From Salisaeta longa DSM 21114 (lineage in GTDB: Bacteria > Bacteroidota > Rhodothermia > Rhodothermales > Salinibacteraceae), in assembly GCF_000419585.1 (NCBI RefSeq), contig NZ_ATTH01000001.1, positions 1,076,005 through 1,140,004 of the forward strand: DNA of 64,000 nucleotides. The letters are read 5' to 3'. The translations under genes and the position numbers were made by a program. Of the stretch, positions 1 through 9,443 are shown piece by piece (the stretch's first letter is position 1; the number at the start of each line of letters is the position of its first letter). The notes beneath the pieces were generated by a model. The model did no database searches, had not been told where the DNA came from, and saw only the letters and a program-made list of their open reading frames with translations.

Positions 1-991
1 GAAGCTGGAGATCCATGTAGTCGCTAATGGCAAAGTACCAGCCCCAATCGCGCAGGTACAATCCTTTGTTGTCTTCGCCGTACTGCGGCGGCAGCGGGCC
101 ACTGCGGCGGCCGGGAATGGCCGGCAGAAACCCGAACGGCAGCCACAGCGGCGTCGGCACGTTGAACAGATACAGCTGAATGGGGCCGGTGTACACCCAT
201 TTGCCTTTCACCTTCATCCGCGACGAGCGCAGCGAGTACGACGGCGTTTCATTGGGGCCGCAGTCGCAGGTGGTGTAGCTCCCATCGCGCACAAAGACGG
301 TGCTGTCTTCGTAGGCCTTCACCACGCGGCCCTGCACAAAGCCGCCCTGTTTTTGGGTGCGGGCGTCGGTGACGCGGCCGCGCCGGGTCTGTAGGTTAAA
401 CGAGAGCCCCGTTCCGGTGAAGGTTTGCCCCTGCCGGCCGTCCTGCTGAAAGACGGGGCCTCGGCCGCTGCCCGGCCCGGTAGAGTCGGAGGGCGCGCCG
501 GTGGCCGTCACGACGTCGCTGGAGAAGTCCATGGTGATGCGTCGCGCCTTGAGCGAGGCATCGGCGTGCTTCATCTGCGCGTTGCCGTAGAGCGTTCCGG
601 TGTCGCCCGATGGCTGATTGAAGCGGAGGACGAGCGAGTCGCGGGCCGTGAGATCGACCGGCTGCATGCCGCCTTGCGACGTATCGGCCGGCATCCCGCC
701 GCCGCTCATGGCTTGCTGTGCGGCCTGGCGCCGCCGATCGGCCGCGGAAGGGCCGCCGGGCTGTAAGCTGTCGGGCCGCAGGCTATCGGGGCGCACTTGC
801 GTAGGGCGCAGGCTGTCGGGCCCCACGGCCGCGCTGTCGGGCGGTGCCTGCAACGTGTCACGCGCCGCAGCGCGCGTCGTGTCTGGAGCCTGCTGCGCAT
901 GCACGACGGCCGGCCAAAGCCCCAGGAGCACACCCACGATGCCCACGCCAAGCAGCAGGTCCCTCAGCCTTGTACGCACTCCACCCCTCAT
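1..991 (-). CDS. LptD/OstA-like LPS assembly outer membrane protein, N-terminal part (cut by window edge)
   Basis: Open frame on the minus strand starting at 991 and running off the left edge, so only the N-terminal 330 residues are seen. It starts with a signal peptide (hydrophobic LLLGVGIVGVLLGLWPAVV, then AHAQQ-type cleavage). A low-complexity linker with repeated DSLRP units follows, then an OstA-like beta-jellyroll stretch (LYGNAQMKHADASLKARRI). After it come the TTCDCGPNE motif and LPFGFLPAIPGRRSG, both typical of Bacteroidota LptD. Known role of the family: inserting lipopolysaccharide into the outer leaflet of the outer membrane. Its ATG overlaps the TGA of the upstream ROK kinase gene (ATGA), which points to translational coupling. 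The C-terminal barrel is not in the window. Confidence 0.8.
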   Translation of the reverse strand, partial: MRGGVRTRLRDLLLGVGIVGVLLGLWPAVVHAQQAPDTTRAAARDTLQAPPDSAAVGPDSLRPTQVRPDSLRPDSLQPGGPSAADRRRQAAQQAMSGGGMPADTSQGGMQPVDLTARDSLVLRFNQPSGDTGTLYGNAQMKHADASLKARRITMDFSSDVVTATGAPSDSTGPGSGRGPVFQQDGRQGQTFTGTGLSFNLQTRRGRVTDARTQKQGGFVQGRVVKAYEDSTVFVRDGSYTTCDCGPNETPSYSLRSSRMKVKGKWVYTGPIQLYLFNVPTPLWLPFGFLPAIPGRRSGPLPPQYGEDNKGLYLRDWGWYFAISDYMDLQL

Positions 992-1959
992 GACGGACTT
1001 GGTTCATCGGCGTCGAAGGCCAGCCGGGCCGCGCCGAGCAGACTCACCTCGTTGCCCATCGTTTCGCGGGCAATCACGAGGTCGTCGCGCAGCGCCGGCA
1101 CCACGTAATGCGCCAGGGCCTTGCGGGCCGGCTCCAGGATGTAATCGCCCGCGGCGGAGACACCGCCGCCCACCACTACGGTGCGGATGTCGAGCAAGTT
1201 GACCGCAGCGCCCAGCCCGCAGCCCAGCTTGTGCCCGGCCCACGCCAGCAGGTCGATGCCCGCCTCGTCGTCTCGCGTGGCCGCCTCGTAGAGTGTGCGC
1301 GGCGTGAGGGCCGACAAGTCGCCATCGACCAGGTCGTAGATGCAGCTGTCGGGATAGTTGACGAGCCGCGCGCGGGCGTGCTCCGACAGAAACGACTGGC
1401 CCAGGTAGCCTTCCAGCGCACCGGCCACCCCCGAGTTGGCGTACGCCCCCTCGTAATCAATTGTTAGGTGGCCAATTTCCCCAGCGCCCCCGCTGCTGCC
1501 GCGAAAGATCTGGTTCTGGTAGATGATGGCGCCGCCCACGCCCGTCCCCAACGTAATCATGATGAAGTCGTCGTAGGGCGTACCGGCGCCGTAGTGCGCC
1601 GACCCGAGGCCCGCCACGTTCGCATCGTTTTCGACCACCACAACCGGCACGTTGAGCGCCGACTGCAACGCATCGTGCAGGTTTACCGACGTCCAGCCCG
1701 GCAGGTTGGGCGGATCGCTCACGGTGGTACGGTCCCAGTTGATGGCGCCGGGCGACCCGATGCCTATGCCCGCGACGCCGTCGGGCGCCTGCCGCTTCAT
1801 CTCGCGGGCCGCGTCGATGAGGCGCTCTACCACATGCTCGGGGCCCTCGTCGGCCTCGGTAGGCCGCTCGATATGCTCGCGCACGCCCCGTTCCTGCTCT
1901 ACAAGCGCAGCCTTCAGGTTCGTGCCGCCCAGGTCAATGCCAATTGCGTAGGTACTCAT
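988..1959 (-). CDS. ROK family sugar kinase (glucokinase-like)
   Basis: Protein of 323 residues. It opens with the ATP-binding phosphate-1 motif (AIGIDLGGTNLKAALV) and has the sugar-binding END motif (VVVENDANVAGLGS) and a GTGVGG loop (ITLGTGVGGAIIYQ), followed by GAGEIGHLTI. These are the marks of ROK kinases, cytoplasmic enzymes that phosphorylate glucose or a related hexose with ATP. The usual zinc motif CGCGxxGCxE after GEIGH is absent: the segment reads IDYEGAYANSGVAGALEGYL, with no cysteines. It lies 27 nt after the divIC-like gene and overlaps the lptD-like gene by 4 nt, so it is probably part of the eno operon. The substrate cannot be assigned. Confidence 0.88.
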   Translation of the reverse strand: MSTYAIGIDLGGTNLKAALVEQERGVREHIERPTEADEGPEHVVERLIDAAREMKRQAPDGVAGIGIGSPGAINWDRTTVSDPPNLPGWTSVNLHDALQSALNVPVVVVENDANVAGLGSAHYGAGTPYDDFIMITLGTGVGGAIIYQNQIFRGSSGGAGEIGHLTIDYEGAYANSGVAGALEGYLGQSFLSEHARARLVNYPDSCIYDLVDGDLSALTPRTLYEAATRDDEAGIDLLAWAGHKLGCGLGAAVNLLDIRTVVVGGGVSAAGDYILEPARKALAHYVVPALRDDLVIARETMGNEVSLLGAARLAFDADEPSPS

Positions 1960-1986
1960 AAGTGGGGGGTTAACAGACGAATAGCG

Positions 1987-2304
1987 CTATGGGGTTGGCG
2001 GCGCGTCCACAACGCGGTACACCGTTTCGTTGGGCTTCCGCATGCCGTACACCTCGCGCGCAATGCGCTCAACGGTCGAGTCCGGGAGCGGGCGGTCGAG
2101 TTCGGCTTGCAGCCGCTGGATGCGCGCCTTCAACTGCTTGTTCTCGGCTTGTACGCGCTCGTACGCCTGCGCCCACTGCCAACGCTGCCACAGGCTGTGG
2201 CTATCGAAGAAGCCCACCCAGAGCAACACCAGCAGCAACGCGCCCCCAACGAGCCAGCGGCCACGCACCCGACGAGACGTAAATATTGATCCTTCCATGC
2301 CCAA
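1987..2304 (-). CDS. Septum formation initiator (FtsB/DivIC family)
   Basis: Small protein of 105 residues with a short basic N-terminus, one membrane helix (WLVGGALLLVLLWVGFF, about residues 17-33), then a heptad coiled coil (ERVQAENKQLKARIQRLQAEL) and the family tail ending in VERIAREVYGMRKPNETVYRV. The layout (type II membrane topology, coiled coil, conserved REVYGMRKPNE-like motif) fits FtsB/DivIC. Members of that family link FtsQ/DivIB and FtsL in the cell division complex. It is 23 nt downstream of the enolase gene, and eno-ftsB/divIC is a common neighbour pair in bacteria, which supports the call. Confidence 0.88.
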   Translation of the reverse strand: MGMEGSIFTSRRVRGRWLVGGALLLVLLWVGFFDSHSLWQRWQWAQAYERVQAENKQLKARIQRLQAELDRPLPDSTVERIAREVYGMRKPNETVYRVVDAPPTP

Positions 2305-2327
2305 GTCTTGTGCGCTTGCACGGTGAG

Positions 2328-3764
<1,437 letters not shown>

Positions 3765-3797
3765 TCATGCATAGTGCGTTCATAATGCGTCTCCGCA

Positions 3798-5159
3798 TCA
3801 GGGCGCCGGGCGCACCGTCGTGGTTTCGTTGATCCAGGCGTAGCAGCCGTAGTCGATGGTAAAGGACTTGCCCTTCTCCCAATCGCTCCGGTAAAAGATG
3901 TCCTCCGTCGTAGGGAAGTACTGCCGGTACGTTTGGATCTTGCTGTTTGCCGAAGATGCCACGTTCGGGTCGGCCGATTTGGCTTCCTGATAGGCATCAA
4001 CCGCCGCCCAGTACACCGCCCGATCGTCGCGGCCCATGTTGCTCCCGCCGCATTCAGAGACGGCGCGTACGTACAGGTCGCCAATTGCGAGATAGGCCCG
4101 CCCGAAGTCGCTGTTTTTCTCCAGTGCTTTTCGGAAGTAGGTGCGGGCTTTCGAAAGCTGACCCATGCGTTGCTGCGCGATGCCCATGTTGAAGAAATCC
4201 TCTGCCGTCAGCGTAGCGCCTTGGGCTTGGGCTTTCTGGTACGTTTCGAAGGCCGCCTTCGGCTGTCCATTTTCCAGGCGCAGTTTTGCCACGTCGAGCA
4301 AGATGTCCGCCGGCGGGTTGGTTGCCATGAGGCTGTCGGCCAACTGCGCAGCGGCTTCAACATTGCCCTGCTGGATATACGCCGAGAACAGATCGCTCAT
4401 CACCTGCGCGTTATCGGGCGACTTCTTGAGCTGCGACTCCAGGTAGGCCACGCGCGCCTGCGGGTTGCGTCCGAAGATTTGCTCACGCACGCTCGCAAAC
4501 TTCTCTTTCAGCGAGCCCTCCACGGTGCGCTTCTCTTCCACCGTGTTGATGAACGCCAGTGCCTTTTGCGTTTCGCTATTGGCCAGATACTGATCCAGCA
4601 CGAAACTGATGTAGTACGGGTTGATCTCTTTGGGCGCTTGCTCGAAGGCACTGCGGTAGTATTCCGCCGCCGACTTCAAGCCGCGAGGGTTTTGGGCTAG
4701 CAGATCGCTGTACTGTTGCATGAAGCGCCCCTTGGTCATGGTCCACTCATACCCCGAAATTGAGCCACCCTGCGCCTTTATCTTTTCGGGAGTGCTTTTC
4801 AGGATTGTAGTGGCCGTATCGAGATACGCGGCCCGCTTGGCTTCATCCGTGGCTTTCTTTGCCAGCTCTGCGTAGAGCGTAACGGCCCGGCGGTAGTTGC
4901 GGGCGTCGTCGCGCGGGAAGAGCGGCGCATTGTTCAGAATCCACCGCAAGTCGTTGACAGCACTTGCATAGTTCTCGTTCTTGAAGTCCTCGTAGTAGAG
5001 GCTGTAGTGCGTCATCTTTTGCTGCTTCGTCGGCTCGCTTGCCGTGCCCGTCTGTTGCGCTTGGGCCGGCGCGACGCTAACCAGAAACAACAGGGTCCCC
5101 AGGAGGCCGAGCAGCGAAGGGCGCCGAACGAAAGAATGCGTGGCTTGAAGCATGTTCAT
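3798..5159 (-). CDS. Secreted TPR-repeat protein
   Basis: Protein of 453 residues if started at MNMLQATHS. The signal peptide (LLGLLGTLLFLVSVAPAQAQQ) starts right there, and the longer frame upstream adds 36 residues with no such logic. The body is a string of helical TPR-like units, clearest near the C-terminal half: AEDFFNMGIAQQRMGQLSKARTYFRKAL, then DFGRAYLAIGDLYVRAV. TPR arrays serve as protein-protein scaffolds, and export suggests a periplasmic job. It is the last gene of the run GT5-like, DUF4270-like, barrel, TPR, and ends at a terminator. The specific role is unknown. Confidence 0.8.
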   Translation of the reverse strand: MNMLQATHSFVRRPSLLGLLGTLLFLVSVAPAQAQQTGTASEPTKQQKMTHYSLYYEDFKNENYASAVNDLRWILNNAPLFPRDDARNYRRAVTLYAELAKKATDEAKRAAYLDTATTILKSTPEKIKAQGGSISGYEWTMTKGRFMQQYSDLLAQNPRGLKSAAEYYRSAFEQAPKEINPYYISFVLDQYLANSETQKALAFINTVEEKRTVEGSLKEKFASVREQIFGRNPQARVAYLESQLKKSPDNAQVMSDLFSAYIQQGNVEAAAQLADSLMATNPPADILLDVAKLRLENGQPKAAFETYQKAQAQGATLTAEDFFNMGIAQQRMGQLSKARTYFRKALEKNSDFGRAYLAIGDLYVRAVSECGGSNMGRDDRAVYWAAVDAYQEAKSADPNVASSANSKIQTYRQYFPTTEDIFYRSDWEKGKSFTIDYGCYAWINETTTVRPAP

Positions 5160-5229
5160 GCTGTTTCCAATGTTATGCAAGTGTTTACTTTCCTGGACAT
5201 GCGCAAGGGGGCCGTGGCTTTCGCTTCGG

Positions 5230-6549
5230 TCAGCGGAATTTGCGTTCCAAGAACCAGCGCTCCCCAATACTCACGTTCAGGCTCACTCCGTAGAACGTAT
5301 CGCGCACAAGATTTTGCTGTGTTGTGCCGCGCGTTCCTACGATGGTATTAATATCAATCCGCGTGCCAGACCCGCCGGTTGGCAGACTGATGCCGGCTGT
5401 GAGCGCGTATTCGTTGAGGTTAACGGAGGGCGCCGGCGAGACGTACAGGCGTTCGGCGTACATGCCAAAGCGATAGGCCGTCCGCGCGAAGTAGCCCGCG
5501 AGGTTGTCTTCGCCAGCGGGCAAAATCTCGGCCCCGGCCGAGGCGCGCCAGCGATTGGTGAAGGTGTCGGCCCCGCCGACCGGGAAGCCAGAGGCCACGC
5601 GCGCCGGGAACGGGTTGCCCACATTCGACCAGGGCGCAAACGAGCCATCCGCCACAATCGTCCAGCGCGCGTCGGGCTGGTACGATACGCCGAGGCGCGC
5701 CTTCCACGGCAGGGTGACGTCGCTCTTGACGGAGCCTCCCACCGGCTCACGGCTGAGGCTCTGGCCCGTCGAGCGCTCCTGGCGACCGCTCAACGCGGTA
5801 GGCAGCGTGACCGAGGTTCCAATGGAGAGCGCGTCGTTGGCGGCCAGCACATCGGCCAGGGTGATGTGGACGCCGGCGGTGCCCGAAAGCCCCCACAGAC
5901 GGGTCGCGTTGGTGACCACGCTCCGGTTGAACCTCGCATCCTGAAACGTGGTGATGCGCTGGCTCTCCAGGATGCCAAAGAGACCATCCACCGTTGCGCC
6001 AAGGCTCAGCCATTCGCTCACGCGCCAGCCGAGCCCCGTCCGGATTTGGTGCAAGCCGCCTTGCCCCTCAAACTGCACCTGGTACGGCACCGTCTCGCCG
6101 GATCGATCGAGCGTCAACGCGCCGGTGCGGCCTGCGGCATAGTTGTATTGGCTGTACGGCCGGTAGGCCAAGCCAAAGCCGAGCTCGCGCGTAATGAGCG
6201 GCAGGCTAAACTGCAGGCCGCGGATGTTGCCCGTCTGCAACGTATTGATGCCGCCGCGGCCGTCGCGGGCGCGCACCGCACGGTAGGTGATGCCCGCCGC
6301 CGCCCGCACGTACACCTGATCGCTCCACAGCGCCGGGTTGGCAAAGTTGGTGTAGTTAAGCGAGCGCAGCGCATACCCGCCCCCGCCCATGGCATCGCTC
6401 TGCGACGACGAAAAGTCCTGAAGCGATCCGATGCCGTACCGGGAGTAGATCGTCCCGCTGCCCGCCGATTGTGCGCGGGCCGGTGCGGCGTAACTTCCCC
6501 AAAGCAAAAGGGTAGCGGCGAGATACAGAAAGGTGCGCATCATCATCAA
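5230..6549 (-). CDS. Outer membrane beta-barrel protein, Bacteroidota type
   Basis: Protein of 439 residues starting MMMMRTFLYLAATLLLWGSYAAPARAQ, a clear signal peptide. The mature start contains SRYGIGSLQ and a glycine-rich GGGGYALRS segment with NFANPALWSD, as seen in Bacteroidota outer membrane proteins distantly like FadL/PorV. The rest alternates polar and hydrophobic residues as in membrane beta strands and ends with an aromatic-rich strand (ERWFLERKFR). It is probably an outer membrane transporter or channel, but the ligand is unknown. It lies 42 nt after the DUF4270-like lipoprotein gene and 70 nt before the TPR gene, so it is likely in the same transcript. Confidence 0.75.
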   Translation of the reverse strand: MMMMRTFLYLAATLLLWGSYAAPARAQSAGSGTIYSRYGIGSLQDFSSSQSDAMGGGGYALRSLNYTNFANPALWSDQVYVRAAAGITYRAVRARDGRGGINTLQTGNIRGLQFSLPLITRELGFGLAYRPYSQYNYAAGRTGALTLDRSGETVPYQVQFEGQGGLHQIRTGLGWRVSEWLSLGATVDGLFGILESQRITTFQDARFNRSVVTNATRLWGLSGTAGVHITLADVLAANDALSIGTSVTLPTALSGRQERSTGQSLSREPVGGSVKSDVTLPWKARLGVSYQPDARWTIVADGSFAPWSNVGNPFPARVASGFPVGGADTFTNRWRASAGAEILPAGEDNLAGYFARTAYRFGMYAERLYVSPAPSVNLNEYALTAGISLPTGGSGTRIDINTIVGTRGTTQQNLVRDTFYGVSLNVSIGERWFLERKFR

Positions 6550-6591
6550 ACAAAGCTAACAAGAAAACACTCAGGGAACTGAGAATGCTGC

Positions 6592-7884
6592 CTACAGCGG
6601 CGTCACCACCAGCTCAGCCCGTGGTACCGGAGCATTGGTGGACTGGGGGGTTGTAAGCAGCAGCACGTTGGGCGCCACCTGGCTAGACGCCACCTGCACG
6701 CGGTACCGCGTAAAGAGGGGCCCATCCTGCGCGATACGCTCGAAGAGGTTTTCGAGGGTCGCGGTGGGCAGCCCCCCCGTGGCCTGAATCGTTCCGGCCA
6801 CGAGCCCTTCGTCGAGGCGTACAAGCGGAATGGCGCAGCTGTTGGCGTCGAAAAAGGAGAGCCCCAGCTCGGTGCACAGCGGCGCCCCCTCGGCCAAGCG
6901 CGCGACGAGCACAAACGCGTTCGGGGCGGGCCGCACAAAGCCCATCGGCGTGTTTCGATCAAAGGTTAACGTGTCAACCGGCAGCACGATGCGCGCCCGG
7001 TTCACGGGGGCCTGGCCTAACGTATCGAGCGGCGCTTCATCCTTGGGCAACGAAAAAACCGCCGCTTGCCCGGTCGTTTGCTGCAGCAGTGCGCGCCCTT
7101 GGGGCAACGTACCGTCTTCGGCGTAGGAAACGCCTGAAAACACCTTCCGCCCTGTAAACGCCAGCGTGTCGACCTGTGTGCGTACGCGCAGCACAGCCGT
7201 CGCCCGCTGGAATCCAACCACCGCATTTCCAGAAGCGTGCGTAAGCGCAATGCCGTTGAAGCGGTTTGCAAAACTATCGGACGTATCGGTAAGCACCGGC
7301 TCGTTGGCGTCAATCCACGACTGCGGGAAGTCGACGGTGACGAGCGTGTCCGACGGGTTGTAGGTGAGCGTCGTGATTTCTCCAAGGCGCCCAAGCGTCG
7401 TGTCGGCACGCAGGCTGTCGGCCGACCACTCCGCCGCAGTATCAAACACCGTCAGCTCCACCGGCTGCGTGGTGTCGCCGTACACGTAGTTCGGCTCCAG
7501 CTCCAGTGTCACGCTTTGGATCTCGGTGACATCGCTGGCATAGCCCGGCGGATACACCCGCGGCGCACTGAAGTCCACATATCCCTGGGCCGTCGTAATG
7601 CCTATCACCGGGTCGTCCACGCGCCCGGCCACCACCCTGTTGATAGAGGTGCCAATTGGGAGCGTAAGCCCGCTCGTTACAGCCGGCTGCAAGGTGGTGT
7701 CTTGCATGTTGCGCACCGGCACCGTGAGCTCCACCGGGTCGCCGCCGCGCAAAGAATCGGGCCCCACGCCCAGGCCAATCGTTGACGAGGAGTCGCATGC
7801 ATTAGCGGCGAGCAGTAACGTAGCGCACGCGACGACAGTCCAAAGGGCTCGCGCAACCGAGCGGCGGAGCACAGAAGTAGCCAT
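6592..7884 (-). CDS. DUF4270-like secreted lipoprotein
   Basis: Protein of 430 residues from MATSVLRRSV, with a hydrophobic signal (ALWTVVACATLLLAA) ending in a cysteine (ANAC) that can take lipid. The upstream alternative start MDPVASS would add 7 residues. The sequence is rich in beta-strand segments and has the features of DUF4270 family lipoproteins (early DSSSTIGLGV, then repeated VDTL and ELxV strands). In many Bacteroidota a DUF4270 gene directly follows the GT5-like gene, exactly as here, and that context is the main support for the family call. It is presumably anchored in the outer membrane. Function unknown. Confidence 0.65.
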   Translation of the reverse strand: MATSVLRRSVARALWTVVACATLLLAANACDSSSTIGLGVGPDSLRGGDPVELTVPVRNMQDTTLQPAVTSGLTLPIGTSINRVVAGRVDDPVIGITTAQGYVDFSAPRVYPPGYASDVTEIQSVTLELEPNYVYGDTTQPVELTVFDTAAEWSADSLRADTTLGRLGEITTLTYNPSDTLVTVDFPQSWIDANEPVLTDTSDSFANRFNGIALTHASGNAVVGFQRATAVLRVRTQVDTLAFTGRKVFSGVSYAEDGTLPQGRALLQQTTGQAAVFSLPKDEAPLDTLGQAPVNRARIVLPVDTLTFDRNTPMGFVRPAPNAFVLVARLAEGAPLCTELGLSFFDANSCAIPLVRLDEGLVAGTIQATGGLPTATLENLFERIAQDGPLFTRYRVQVASSQVAPNVLLLTTPQSTNAPVPRAELVVTPL

Positions 7885-8188
7885 AGAAGAGGCAACCGGG
7901 TCCATAGAAAACAAAACCGTAGGTACTAGCGACAACGTGTGGCCTGCACGTTTATTGCGCATGATGCACCGCGACCGTAAGCCGTTCGTGCACCGCGCCT
8001 GTCGACAGTCTGAAGCCCCACCAGACGGATTGTCGATGGGGCTCACGAAGCTCTGATGGAAAGCTTTCCGTGGATGGCGTGCCCGGCGAACGAGTCGTAG
8101 GGCCGCTCACACGATCACTTTTGGAACAGAGCGTAAAGCCGTTGCAGCCTATGCCAGATAAAACCGGGTGTTTCTGGGCGCGCAATGC
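7885..8188. other. 304-bp non-coding gap between the GT5-like and lipoprotein genes
   Basis: No coding frame of quality. The only structure seen is a 7-bp inverted repeat, AGCCCCA (8014-8020) with TGGGGCT (8037-8043), with a 16-nt loop, too weak to call a terminator. No promoter match stands out. Confidence 0.4.
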
Positions 8189-8953
8189 CTATGCGGGGAC
8201 TTCACTTAGCATTTGATCGTACAGTGCATGGAGCGCGTCGTCGGGGGCATCGGCCGGAAGCACCGTAGCGCCTTCATCATCCGGCGCGTCGGATGCATGG
8301 TCGTAGATGGTTGCAGTGGCATGTAACCTGCCGAGCTGCGCGAGCGTCGCCGGGTCGTTTGTTTCGAGGCCAGGCAATGCCAACGCGTCAGCGGTGGTCT
8401 CGCTCTGGTGTGCAAACCGGTCGGGCGTAAAGCACGTCAGCGTGTCAGCGAGGACGTCGCTGTCGGCATAGTCTTCCTGCAGCACAGCGGGCAGAAGGGC
8501 AGCGGCCCATCCGGCGCTGTGGAGCATATCGGGCTTCCAGCGGAGCTTTTCGAGGGTTGCGGCCGCTGCCCGTGCAAAGAAGAGCGCGCGCTGCGGGTTG
8601 TCGTCAAACGGCGCACCGTCATCGTCGACCGCGTGCGCAGTGCGTCCAAAGTACGCCTCGTGATCCATGAAGTAGACCTGCAGCGACGTATCTTCAATCG
8701 ATGCTACTTTCACGGTAAGCGTTTCCACGCCATCGGGCATATGAACGTCTGTGCCCGACAGCCGAATGACCTCATGAATACGGTAGGCGCGCTCTGTGAT
8801 CATACCATAGCGCGGCATCATCACCCGCACATCGTAGCCGTCACGCGCCTGCAGCCCTTCCGCCAACATCCGTATCCAATCGGCATGCGGGGCGTCGGGG
8901 GCAAACGGCGTGATCGCACTGACGGCAAACAGCAGACGACGGGATTGGGCCAT
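8189..8953 (-). CDS. Glycogen/starch synthase N-domain-like protein (GT5-like, Bacteroidota type)
   Basis: Protein of 254 residues resembling only the first Rossmann domain of glycogen synthase. It starts LLFAVSAITPFAPDA and continues with GYDVRVMMPRYGMITERAYRIHEVIRLSG and KVASIEDTSLQVYFMDHEAYF. This pattern (MPRFG-INER, HEVIRLSG) is that of the short Bacteroidota proteins annotated as glycogen/starch synthase. The ADP-glucose-binding KxGG motif of true GlgA is replaced by APHADW, and the second domain is missing, so it is unlikely to be a complete synthase. Upstream is a MITE-like element; downstream is the lipoprotein usually paired with it. Confidence 0.75.
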   Translation of the reverse strand: MAQSRRLLFAVSAITPFAPDAPHADWIRMLAEGLQARDGYDVRVMMPRYGMITERAYRIHEVIRLSGTDVHMPDGVETLTVKVASIEDTSLQVYFMDHEAYFGRTAHAVDDDGAPFDDNPQRALFFARAAAATLEKLRWKPDMLHSAGWAAALLPAVLQEDYADSDVLADTLTCFTPDRFAHQSETTADALALPGLETNDPATLAQLGRLHATATIYDHASDAPDDEGATVLPADAPDDALHALYDQMLSEVPA

Positions 8954-9050
8954 AAGGGGGCACTGCAGCTGGTGGAGGGCAAAAGAGACAACGCAAGGTG
9001 TACTTGCACCATCAAGGTAACAATACCTTCACCCAACGTCAACCCGTGGC

Positions 9051-9442
9051 ACCAGGGCCAGGGCAATCGCATGAGTAACCGTGCACACGACACGTACGCT
9101 TCAAAGACGGCCCCTGCCTCCGAGGCTTGTTGTCGTCTTTTTGCAAATCAGTCCTGAACAACGTCAGAACGAATAAGCACGATTGATGCAACGGCCCTGG
9201 ACATCTTGGAAGGGTGCGTATTCTTTCATACATGGAGATCGCACCAATGGCATGACCTTCGGCCCCACCACGGGCATGACCTTCGGCCCCCGCGTCGCTC
9301 GCATGCGCACCAGTGGCATGACCAAGGCCCCTCACTCCTCGCGATGACAAGGAGGGCACTGCTTTTTTATGCGTTGCACGTGCAGTTGGCCAAACCCGCC
9401 CGAACAGCCATCTGGACCATACATTGATGCGATTGCCCTGGT
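9051..9442 (-). mobile_element. MITE-like dispersed element, copy 1, with terminal inverted repeats and target duplication
   Basis: A 392-bp non-coding segment whose ends are inverted repeats: CCAGGGCAATCGCAT at 9058-9072 and its exact complement ATGCGATTGCCCTGG at 9427-9441. It is flanked by a perfect 13-bp direct repeat, GTCAACCCGTGGC, at 9038-9050 and 9443-9455, as expected for a target-site duplication. The right copy of the duplication carries the stop codon of the glycosyltransferase gene. Inside are two 24-bp tandem units (9242-9265, 9266-9289). The sequence, read in reverse, is shared with the elements at 18122, 23278, 28982 and 55385. No transposase is encoded. Confidence 0.75.
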
Positions 9443-9443
9443 G

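Noticed and set aside
9039-9359. Short open frames within the dispersed elements with a shared 'LTPFRxDLQK' look
   Set aside because: They have no conserved start and the frames break differently in each copy. The sequence is better explained as a non-coding mobile repeat.
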